DNA of 20,738 bases from JBFMGS01 sp040752635 (GTDB taxonomy: Bacteria > Bacillota > SHA-98 > UBA4971), in contig JBFMGS010000041.1 of NCBI GenBank assembly GCA_040752635.1, forward strand, positions 1 to 20,738, read 5' to 3'. Under the pieces are notes generated by a model that saw only the letters and a list, made by a program, of their open reading frames with translations, had not been told where the DNA came from and searched no databases. Positions 14,955 through 20,738 of this stretch are shown here, in pieces. The translations under genes were made by a program, and so were the position numbers. Position 1 is the stretch's first letter. Each line of letters starts with the position of its first letter.

Positions 14955-15266
14955 ATGGCTTTGCCCAAGCTGAGCGCCGACGAAAAGAGAGCCGCCCTGA
15001 AGAAGGCCCAGGAAGTGCGTTCGAAAAGAGCTCAGGTCCGTGAGAGCCTGAAGCAGGGCACCGTCACCCTCGAGAAGATCCTCAGCCACCCCGAAGATGA
15101 CGTGATATCCCGCATGCGCGTCGCGTACCTCCTGGAGTCATTGCCACGCATAGGAAGAGTCAGAAGCCGTAAGATTATGGAGGAAATCGGGATTCACGAG
15201 TCCAGAAGGGTGCAGGGACTGGGGGCCAGGCAAAAGGAAGCGCTCCTTAAGAGGTTAGCAAAATAG
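14955..15266 (+). CDS. mihF: Integration host factor-like DNA-binding protein, actinobacterial (mIHF/sIHF) type
   Basis: Small basic protein of 103 residues. The C-terminal half, MRVAYLLESLPRIGRVRSRK followed by IMEEIGIHESRRVQGLGARQ, carries the helix-hairpin-helix-like DNA-binding core of mycobacterial IHF. The N-terminal MALPKLSADEKRAALKKAQE helix also matches that family. It is unrelated to the HU-fold IHF of E. coli. The family binds DNA as a monomer, bends or compacts it, and stimulates phage integration in mycobacteria. A near-perfect ribosome site, aaggaggtgag (14941-14951), lies just before ATG 14955, suggesting strong expression. In mycobacteria mihF lies directly before gmk and rpoZ; here remA sits between mihF and gmk. 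Confidence 0.88.
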   Translation: MALPKLSADEKRAALKKAQEVRSKRAQVRESLKQGTVTLEKILSHPEDDVISRMRVAYLLESLPRIGRVRSRKIMEEIGIHESRRVQGLGARQKEALLKRLAK

Positions 15267-15281
15267 GGAGAGGTGCCGGAC

Positions 15282-15548
15282 ATGGACGTCAAGCTCATTA
15301 ACATAGGATTCGGGAACATCGTGGCCGCCAACCGCATCGTCGCCATCGTGAGCCCGGAGTCCGCCCCGATCAAAAGGATAGTGCAGGAGGCCAGAGAGCG
15401 CGGGACGCTTATCGACGCGACGTACGGGAGAAGAACGCGCGCCGTCGTCATCACCGATAGCGACCACGTCATCCTGTGCGCCGTCCAGCCCGAAACAGTT
15501 GCGCATAGACTCGGGGGTAAGGATGCGGGCCGCGACTCGGGCGAGTGA
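15282..15548 (+). CDS. remA: Extracellular matrix regulator RemA (DUF370)
   Basis: DNA-binding activator of biofilm matrix and osmoprotection genes in Bacillus subtilis, where it forms ring-like oligomers. The 88-residue protein begins MDVKLINIGFGNIVAANRIV and includes IVSPESAPIKRIVQEAR and DATYGRRTRAVVITDS, all typical of the family. The Arg/Lys-rich mid-section is the known DNA-contact region. ATG 15282 lies 8 bases after agggagagg (15265-15273). The last codon and stop overlap the gmk start by four bases (gtga), so remA and gmk are likely coupled. Regulatory targets in this organism are unknown. Confidence 0.92.
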   Translation: MDVKLINIGFGNIVAANRIVAIVSPESAPIKRIVQEARERGTLIDATYGRRTRAVVITDSDHVILCAVQPETVAHRLGGKDAGRDSGE

Positions 15549-16177
15549 TAGGCGTGCAAAGAACGCGCGGGTTCCTGATAGTGCTTTCCGGGCCATCGGG
15601 CGCCGGGAAGAACACCGTGGTAAATGAGCTGTTGAAACGGTCCCAGGGTATGCGGTACTCCGTGTCCGTCACCACGCGCCCGCCCGGCCCGGGGGAAATA
15701 AACGGTGTCCATTATTACTTCGTCACGCCCGAAGAGTTTCGTAAGATGCAGGAGGCGGGGGAACTCCTGGAATGGGCCACGGTATACGGCAATTGCTACG
15801 GTACGCCTCGCAAGTTCATTGAGGAAACGATCGAACAAGGCCACGATGTGATACTCGATGTGGACATCCAGGGCGCAAGACAGGTGAGGGCAAGGTGGCC
15901 GGCGGGTGTGTTCGTTTACCTTATGCCTCCTTCCATGGAGGAGCTCCGTGAGCGCGCTAGACGCCGGGGCAGGGATGCGCCTGACGCGCAGAGGATCCGG
16001 TTTCGCCAAGCCATGGAGGAACTTGAGGCGGTGTTCGACTACGATTACGTGATCGTAAATGAGGATCTCGAGGCGGCTGTAGGGAAGCTAAAGGCTATAA
16101 TTACGGCGGAGCGCTGCAGAACTGCTCGATGCGACTGCAGATCGTTTGTGGATCGCCTGCGCTCGCAGGGCGAGTGA
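15545..16177 (+). CDS. gmk: Guanylate kinase
   Basis: Cytosolic kinase: GMP + ATP to GDP + ADP. The 210-residue protein has the P-loop GPSGAGKNT (16-24) and the GMP-binding segments SVSVTTRPPGPGEINGVHY and FVTPEEF. EWATVYGNCYGTP and DVDIQGARQV follow, and the lid region RARRRGRDAPD is also present. GTG 15545 overlaps the remA stop codon; GTG 15554 is a possible alternative. The C terminus after about residue 185 is Arg/Cys-rich and looks variable. It belongs to the conserved Firmicutes remA-gmk-rpoZ-coaBC order. Confidence 0.95.
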   Translation: MIGVQRTRGFLIVLSGPSGAGKNTVVNELLKRSQGMRYSVSVTTRPPGPGEINGVHYYFVTPEEFRKMQEAGELLEWATVYGNCYGTPRKFIEETIEQGHDVILDVDIQGARQVRARWPAGVFVYLMPPSMEELRERARRRGRDAPDAQRIRFRQAMEELEAVFDYDYVIVNEDLEAAVGKLKAIITAERCRTARCDCRSFVDRLRSQGE

Positions 16178-16234
16178 GCCTGGCCGGCGGTCCCGGAAAA
16201 GCATGCAACGAACTACGCGGAGAGAGAGGATGCC

Positions 16235-16441
16235 ATGTTATATCCACCCCTTGATGCTTTCGCTGACAAGGCACAAAGCAGGTATGCTCTGGTTGTTGCG
16301 GCGGCGAAACGGGCACGCCAACTGATGAACGGGGGAAAGAAGCTCGTCGAAACCAAAGCGGACAAACCCGTAACGATAGCACTGGAAGAGATCCTCGCTG
16401 GAAAGGTGAGTTTCGAGCAGCCCAAGTCAGGCATGAAGTAG
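16235..16441 (+). CDS. rpoZ: DNA-directed RNA polymerase omega subunit
   Basis: Small subunit that aids assembly of RNA polymerase by holding the beta' subunit. The 68-residue product begins with YPPLDAFADKAQSRYALVV, followed by AAAKRARQLM and KPVTIALEEILAGKV, which matches the omega family. Length is typical for Firmicutes. The ATG at 16235 follows ggagagagagga (16219-16230). It lies 57 bases after gmk, as in many Bacillota and Actinobacteria. The stop codon is followed within five bases by a strong hairpin. Confidence 0.93.
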   Translation: MLYPPLDAFADKAQSRYALVVAAAKRARQLMNGGKKLVETKADKPVTIALEEILAGKVSFEQPKSGMK

Positions 16442-16446
16442 CAGTT

Positions 16447-16470
16447 GTGGCGCCCCGAGAGGGGCGCCAC
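16447..16470 (+). other. Perfect GNRA-capped hairpin between rpoZ and coaBC
   Basis: gtggcgcccc (16447-16456) and ggggcgccac (16461-16470) form a perfect 10-bp stem closed by the GAGA tetraloop. It is very stable but has no T-tract (next bases atccctt), so it is not a standard intrinsic terminator. It may stabilise the 3' end of rpoZ mRNA, mark an RNA processing site, or partly terminate. Just after it, tcccttaaggga (16472-16483) is a 12-base palindrome overlapping the coaBC ribosome site. Confidence 0.8.
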
Positions 16471-16492
16471 ATCCCTTAAGGGAGGGTTCATC

Positions 16493-17710
16493 GTGGAAGG
16501 CAAGACGGTTGTTCTCGGAGTGACCGGCGGGATCGCCGCCTACAAAGCGGCCGAGGTGGTAAGCCTCCTCGTTAAGCGGAAGGCCGAGGTCTACGTTGTC
16601 ATGACGGAAGCAGCGACGAAGTTCGTTGGTCCTCTCACGTTCCGTACCCTCTCTCGCAACCCTGTGTTTTGCGACATGTTTACGGGCCCCGGCGAATGGG
16701 ATGTACGCCACGTGGCGCTTGCTGAAAGGGCCGACGTTGTGGCGGTCGCCCCTGCCACCGCAAACTGTATTGGCAAGGTCGCATCGGGCATCGCCGATGA
16801 CCTCCTCACAACCGTCATCATGGCCACGAAATCACCTGTGCTCTTTGTTCCGGCCATGAACGAGGCAATGTACGAAAACCCTATTCTCCAGGATAACCTT
16901 GCGCGCCTGCTCGCGCTCGGTTACAGGGCGATGGAACCCAGGGTGGGCCGCCTTGCCTGCGGGAAAGAAGGCAAAGGTAGGATGCCGGAGCCCGAAGAGA
17001 TCGTCAGAGAGATAGAAAGGATCCTCTTCCCAGTGCAGGACCTCGCCGGAACCACGGTGATCGTGACGGCAGGCCCGACAGAGGAGCCGCTTGACCCCGT
17101 GAGGCACATAAGCAACCGGTCCTCCGGAAAAATGGGTTACGCCCTCGCTGAGGCGGCCCGGGACAGAGGAGCGAGGGCGATCCTGGTGAGCGGGCCTTGC
17201 GCCCTCCCCGACCCCCGGGGCGTCGAGGTAGTGCGGGTCCGCACAGCCCGCGAGATGCTAGATGCGGTAATGATGCGCCTGGAAGAGGCCGACGTGGTCA
17301 TCGGTGCCGCGGCGCCTGCTGACTGGCGGCCCGAGATCATAGAACCGCGGAAGATCAAGAAGGAAGGGGATATGATCAGCATCAAGCTGGTGAAGTGCGA
17401 TGACATCATCGGGGAGGCCGGGAAACGAAAGGGGCATCGGCTCGTCGTCGGCTTCGCCGCTGAAACCCATGATCTCGTGGAGCACGCCACTTCGAAACTT
17501 GCTGCCAAGAACCTGGACTTCATCGTTGCCAACGATGTGACCACGCCCGGCTCGGGCTTCGGTTCGGACTTCAACGAAGTGAAGATCCTTCATGCCGACG
17601 GGCGGCGGGAGGCCCTCCCGCTCATGCCCAAGAGGGATCTGGCGGATGAGATCCTCGATCGGGTGGCGGCCCTCCGCGCAGCCAGGTGCCAAGAATCCGA
17701 CAACCAGTGA
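16493..17710 (+). CDS. coaBC: Bifunctional phosphopantothenoylcysteine decarboxylase / phosphopantothenate-cysteine ligase
   Basis: Two steps of coenzyme A synthesis: CoaB joins cysteine to 4'-phosphopantothenate and CoaC decarboxylates the product with FMN. The CoaC domain (about 1-180) shows VTGGIAAYKA, catalytic H73 in VRHVALAERAD, PAMN at 120-123 and catalytic C156 in RLACGKEGKGR. The CoaB domain follows with VTAGPTEEPLDPVRHISNRS and the KIKK lysine motif. The 405-residue length is standard. GTG 16493 follows aagggaggg (16478-16486); an upstream frame back to 16445 runs through the hairpin and is not plausible as coding. Confidence 0.96.
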   Translation: MEGKTVVLGVTGGIAAYKAAEVVSLLVKRKAEVYVVMTEAATKFVGPLTFRTLSRNPVFCDMFTGPGEWDVRHVALAERADVVAVAPATANCIGKVASGIADDLLTTVIMATKSPVLFVPAMNEAMYENPILQDNLARLLALGYRAMEPRVGRLACGKEGKGRMPEPEEIVREIERILFPVQDLAGTTVIVTAGPTEEPLDPVRHISNRSSGKMGYALAEAARDRGARAILVSGPCALPDPRGVEVVRVRTAREMLDAVMMRLEEADVVIGAAAPADWRPEIIEPRKIKKEGDMISIKLVKCDDIIGEAGKRKGHRLVVGFAAETHDLVEHATSKLAAKNLDFIVANDVTTPGSGFGSDFNEVKILHADGRREALPLMPKRDLADEILDRVAALRAARCQESDNQ

Positions 17711-17728
17711 GCTAATTCGACAAGATCA

Positions 17729-17760
17729 CAGCAGGTTACAGGCTTTGCTGCGTTTTTTTT
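17729..17760 (+). terminator. Probable intrinsic terminator after coaBC
   Basis: cagcagg (17729-17735) pairs with tttgctg (17744-17750), giving five Watson-Crick and two G-U pairs, with loop ttacaggc. It is followed by cg and eight T residues (17753-17760). The stem is weak but the T-tract is the longest in the window. It would separate the coaBC transcript from pilB. I find no convincing promoter in 17761-17840. Confidence 0.55.
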
Positions 17761-17840
17761 GGAGCAACGTGGAGGAATTGGCGCGCGAGTGTCCAAAAAG
17801 AAATGGAATATGTCGTTTTGTGACTAAAGGACTGAGCTCT

Positions 17841-19709
17841 ATGTCACTAATCCACGCCAACGGTACATGCCGAGCAACCTCGGGAGTGCCGCCGGCTGCG
17901 AGCCCGGCGGGGCAGTCCAGGATGACTCCTGCGCAAGCGGCTAAGACTCCGGGACCCAGACGCAGGCTTGGCGAGATCCTGGTAAGCACGGGTGTCTTGA
18001 CTCAGGACGAGCTCGACAGGGCGCTTACGGTTCAGAAAGAGACCGGCGGTAGGCTTGGCTCGATCCTTGTGTCTCTCGGGTTAATCGATGAGGACGTCAT
18101 GCTCTCTGCACTCGAGGCGCAGCTCGGGGTGCCCAGGGTCGAGCTGGCCCGGTATATCATCAGCCCGAGCGTGGCGAGGCTTGTGCCGGAGGCATTCGCC
18201 AGGTCCCACAAGGTGTTACCCATCGAGCGCGTGGGGAACCGCCTTACCCTTGCGATGGCCGACCCCCTGGATGTGTTCGCCATCGATGATGTGAGGATCT
18301 CCACAGGTCTCGAAGTGGACCCGGTCATAGCAAGCGAGGCCGAGATCGAGGCCGCCATTTCTGAGTGCTTTGGCAGCGGGCCGGGCATGAAACTCGTCAA
18401 AGAGGTGCAGGCACAGGCACAGGCGGCGAGCAAAGTCGAAAAGCCTGAGAACAGGGTGGAGGAGGCCAAGAAGGCCGCCGAGGACGCACAGGTAATGAGC
18501 GCCCCGGCCGTGAGACTCGCAAACGCCATCATATCCGAGGCTGTGAAGGCCCGGTCGAGCGACATTCACATAGAGCCCGAGGAGTCGCAGGTACGGGTGA
18601 GATACAGGATTGACGGCGCGTTAAGGCAGGTAATGACGTTCCCGAAGGAACTGGGTCCGGCGGTGGCTTCTCGTGTCAAGGTCATGGCTGGCATGGATAT
18701 CGCTGAGAGGCGCATGCCCCAGGACGGGCGGGTTGAGCTCCGGGTGGAGGGCGAGGAGATCGACCTGCGCGTATCCACGCTTCCCACGCTCCATGGGGAG
18801 AAGGTGGAGATAAGGGTCCTGCGGTCGAGGGGCGCCATCGCCAGCCTCGGAGAGCTGGGATTCCTCGAGGAAGACGTGGAGCGGCTGCGCCGGGTGCTCG
18901 CACGACCTAACGGCATAGTGCTGGTGACAGGGCCGACGGGGAGCGGCAAGACGATGACGCTGTATGCGGCGCTCCAGGAGCTCAACAGCCCGGAGAAGAA
19001 CATAGTCACCATTGAGGACCCAGTGGAGTTCCGGGTGCCAGGCATCAACCAGGTGCAGACCAACCCCAAAGCAGGGCTTTCGTTTGCAGCGGGCCTGAGG
19101 GCCATCCTCAGGCAGGACCCGGATATCGTGATGGTGGGCGAGATAAGGGACACGGAGACCGCGGAGATCGCGATCAGGTTCGCCATGACCGGGCATCTCG
19201 TCCTGAGCACGTTCCATACGATAAACGCCGCAGGCGCGCTGGTGCGGCTCGCCGAGATGGGCATAGAGCCTTACCTTGTGGCGTCGTCGGTATCTGCGGT
19301 AGTGGCCCAGAGGCTTGTGAGAAAGGTATGCTCGTACTGCATGGAGCCTTATGAGCCTGATGTGGCGACATGGACGACGTGGAGCGCGCTCGCACCCAAG
19401 ACCGCCGCCAGGGTAGAAGCCGAGTACGGCCGCCGGGTCCTCAGGCGCGGTCGCGGGTGCAGGCAATGCGCAAACACGGGCTGCTACGGCCGCACGGCCA
19501 TCGGAGAGATCATGGTGGTCGACGAGGGTATCCGGGCGCTCGTTATGAAGTGCGCGCCCGCTGAGGAAATTGAGGCCCGCGCCGTGCAGGCAGGCATGAC
19601 AAGGCTCGTAGTTGATGGGGCTCGGAAGGTTCTTCTTGGGGTCACGACTCCGGAAGAACTCCGGAAAGTATGCGCGGTGCCGGACGGAAAAGGGGAGGTT
19701 CGACCTTGA
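17841..19709 (+). CDS. pilB: Type IV pilus assembly / type II secretion ATPase (PilB/GspE family)
   Basis: Cytoplasmic hexameric motor that powers pilin polymerisation. The 622-residue protein has a Pro/Ala/Ser-rich start (1-40) and MshEN-type N-terminal modules (about 41-180: RRLGEILVSTGVLTQDEL, GVPRVELARY). A charged Ala/Gln/Glu linker (185-215) follows. The ATPase core has Walker A GPTGSGKT (364-371), Walker B DIVMVGE (428-434) and the His box GHLVLSTFHT. A tetra-Cys zinc motif is formed by C497/C500 and C540/C543. ATG 17841 with aaagga upstream is preferred; the frame stays open upstream, and GTG 17769 and GTG 17820 are possible, so the N terminus is uncertain. Slightly long for PilB. Which pilus or secretion system it serves cannot be told here. 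Confidence 0.93.
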   Translation: MSLIHANGTCRATSGVPPAASPAGQSRMTPAQAAKTPGPRRRLGEILVSTGVLTQDELDRALTVQKETGGRLGSILVSLGLIDEDVMLSALEAQLGVPRVELARYIISPSVARLVPEAFARSHKVLPIERVGNRLTLAMADPLDVFAIDDVRISTGLEVDPVIASEAEIEAAISECFGSGPGMKLVKEVQAQAQAASKVEKPENRVEEAKKAAEDAQVMSAPAVRLANAIISEAVKARSSDIHIEPEESQVRVRYRIDGALRQVMTFPKELGPAVASRVKVMAGMDIAERRMPQDGRVELRVEGEEIDLRVSTLPTLHGEKVEIRVLRSRGAIASLGELGFLEEDVERLRRVLARPNGIVLVTGPTGSGKTMTLYAALQELNSPEKNIVTIEDPVEFRVPGINQVQTNPKAGLSFAAGLRAILRQDPDIVMVGEIRDTETAEIAIRFAMTGHLVLSTFHTINAAGALVRLAEMGIEPYLVASSVSAVVAQRLVRKVCSYCMEPYEPDVATWTTWSALAPKTAARVEAEYGRRVLRRGRGCRQCANTGCYGRTAIGEIMVVDEGIRALVMKCAPAEEIEARAVQAGMTRLVVDGARKVLLGVTTPEELRKVCAVPDGKGEVRP

Positions 19710-20738
19710 CTTCCACCCTGACCCTGGAAGAGTTGCTCCGGATGGCGGTACAAAGCGGTGCGTCGGACCTTCACATTACCGCGGGCCTCCCGCCGATCGT
19801 ACGCGTTGCGGGGGACCTTCGTCCCGTGGCGGGGCTGGCCCAGCTTACGCCGAGGGACACCGAGGCGCTGGTCATGTCGTTCATGGGCGATGAGCACCGG
19901 GCGGTGTTCAAACAGCAGGGCCAGGTGGACTTTTCCCACGGCGTACCGGGGGTCGGGCGCTTCAGGATAAACGCTTACCGGCAGAGGGGCACGTGCGGCG
20001 CGGCCATAAGGGTGATCCCCCATGACGTGCCTAGCATAAGAGAACTCGGCTTGCCGCCGGTGGTTGAGACCCTCGCAAGGAAGACCAGGGGGTTTGTGGT
20101 GGTGACCGGCCCGACCGGGAGCGGCAAGTCAACCACGCTCGCGGCAATGGTGGATCTCATCAACAGCGAGCGCAGTTGCCACGTGATAACCATAGAGGAC
20201 CCCATAGAGTACCTGCATCGCCACAAGAAAGCCATGGTCAACCAGCGCGAGATCGGGCAGGATTCCATGTCCTTTGCTCTCGCGCTTCGTGCGGCATTGC
20301 GGGAGGACCCCGATGTGATACTCGTGGGCGAGATGCGCGACCTCGAAACGATGAGCACGGCCATAACGGCCGCGGAGACAGGGCATCTGGTGCTGGCTAC
20401 GTTGCACACGGGAGACGCTGTTCAGACCATCGACCGCATCATCGACGTTTACCCGCCGTACCAGCAGCAGCAGGTGAGGATCCAACTTGCGGCCACGCTC
20501 ATTGGTGTGGTCGCCCAGCAGCTCGTCCCGAGGAAGGACAAGCCCGGCAGGGTCCCTGCTGTCGAGGTGATGGTAGGTACGCCGGCTGTAAGAAACCTCA
20601 TCCGTGAAGGCAAGACCCATCAACTGCGTTCGGTGATCCAAACGGGAGCGAGGTTTGGGATGCAGACGCAGGACCAGTCGCTTCGCCAGTGGGTCGAACA
20701 AGGGGTGGTGAGCCTGGAGGATGCGCTCGCCGTGGCGA
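19706..20738 (+). CDS. pilT: Type IV pilus retraction ATPase PilT (3' end cut by the window)
   Basis: Hexameric ATPase that depolymerises type IV pili, driving twitching motility and DNA uptake in known systems. The 344 residues present include LLRMAVQSGASDLHIT at the start, IRELGLPPVV and Walker A GPTGSGKST (135-143). The Asp box ITIEDPIEYLH, Walker B DVILVGEMRD, the His box TGHLVLATLHT and the PilT-specific C-terminal AVRNLIREGKTHQL motif follow. TTG 19706 is chosen because aggggagg (19691-19698) lies 7 bases before it and the family N terminus begins here; it overlaps the pilB stop by four bases (ttga). Only a few C-terminal residues seem to be missing, since PilT is about 350 residues. 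No truncation is seen within the window. Confidence 0.93.
   Translation, partial: MTSTLTLEELLRMAVQSGASDLHITAGLPPIVRVAGDLRPVAGLAQLTPRDTEALVMSFMGDEHRAVFKQQGQVDFSHGVPGVGRFRINAYRQRGTCGAAIRVIPHDVPSIRELGLPPVVETLARKTRGFVVVTGPTGSGKSTTLAAMVDLINSERSCHVITIEDPIEYLHRHKKAMVNQREIGQDSMSFALALRAALREDPDVILVGEMRDLETMSTAITAAETGHLVLATLHTGDAVQTIDRIIDVYPPYQQQQVRIQLAATLIGVVAQQLVPRKDKPGRVPAVEVMVGTPAVRNLIREGKTHQLRSVIQTGARFGMQTQDQSLRQWVEQGVVSLEDALAVA

Noticed and set aside
17776..17797. Sigma-54-like promoter upstream of pilB
   Set aside because: TGGCGCG is suggestive of a -24 box, but the required GC of the -12 box is missing.

Overview
The window is GC-rich bacterial DNA. Its gene order points to a Bacillota (Firmicutes) member, probably a Clostridia-like or deep-branching lineage. 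The evidence is a PyrR-attenuated pyr operon, a Ca2+-ATPase next to rqcH (the yloA/yloB neighbourhood of Bacillus), and a yicC (yloC)-remA-gmk-rpoZ-coaBC block. An actinobacterial-type integration host factor gene sits inside that block, an association better known from Actinobacteria. No species can be named from the sequence alone. No rRNA, tRNA, CRISPR, insertion sequence or prophage was seen, and no gene-free stretch exceeds 300 bases.

Region 1 (1-7867, + strand) is a pyrimidine operon: pyrR-pyrB-pyrC-pyrK-pyrD-pyrF-pyrE, followed by purB. Two PyrR-binding hairpin/terminator pairs lie before pyrR and between pyrR and pyrB, so UMP-bound PyrR should attenuate transcription at both. Most genes overlap or abut, which suggests translational coupling. 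The uracil permease gene (pyrP) and the carbamoyl-phosphate synthase genes (pyrAA/pyrAB) found in the Bacillus operon are absent. pyrK carries an unusual in-frame insertion of about 70 codons, and pyrF a 15-bp tandem duplication.

Region 2 (7868-13789) holds a P-type Ca2+-ATPase on the - strand, divergent from rqcH (Rqc2/NFACT ribosome rescue factor) on the + strand. A good sigma-A promoter for rqcH fixes its GTG start. Next is a - strand gene for an ATPase made of two tandem P-loop halves (PRK06851-like, function unknown).

Region 3 (13790-17760, + strand) is a housekeeping/regulatory block: yicC (RNase-like), mihF-like DNA-binding protein, remA (DUF370), gmk, rpoZ and coaBC. A perfect 10-bp GNRA-capped hairpin lies between rpoZ and coaBC, and a weak hairpin plus T8 terminator follows coaBC.

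Region 4 (17761-20738, + strand) begins a type IV pilus or type II secretion-like cluster: the assembly ATPase pilB/gspE, then the retraction ATPase pilT, which overlaps it by four bases and runs off the window just short of its expected end.

I found no clearly new multi-gene system. The best candidates for follow-up are the mihF-like gene beside remA in the gmk-rpoZ operon, the duplicated P-loop ATPase, the PyrK insertion, and the hairpins placed at start sites.
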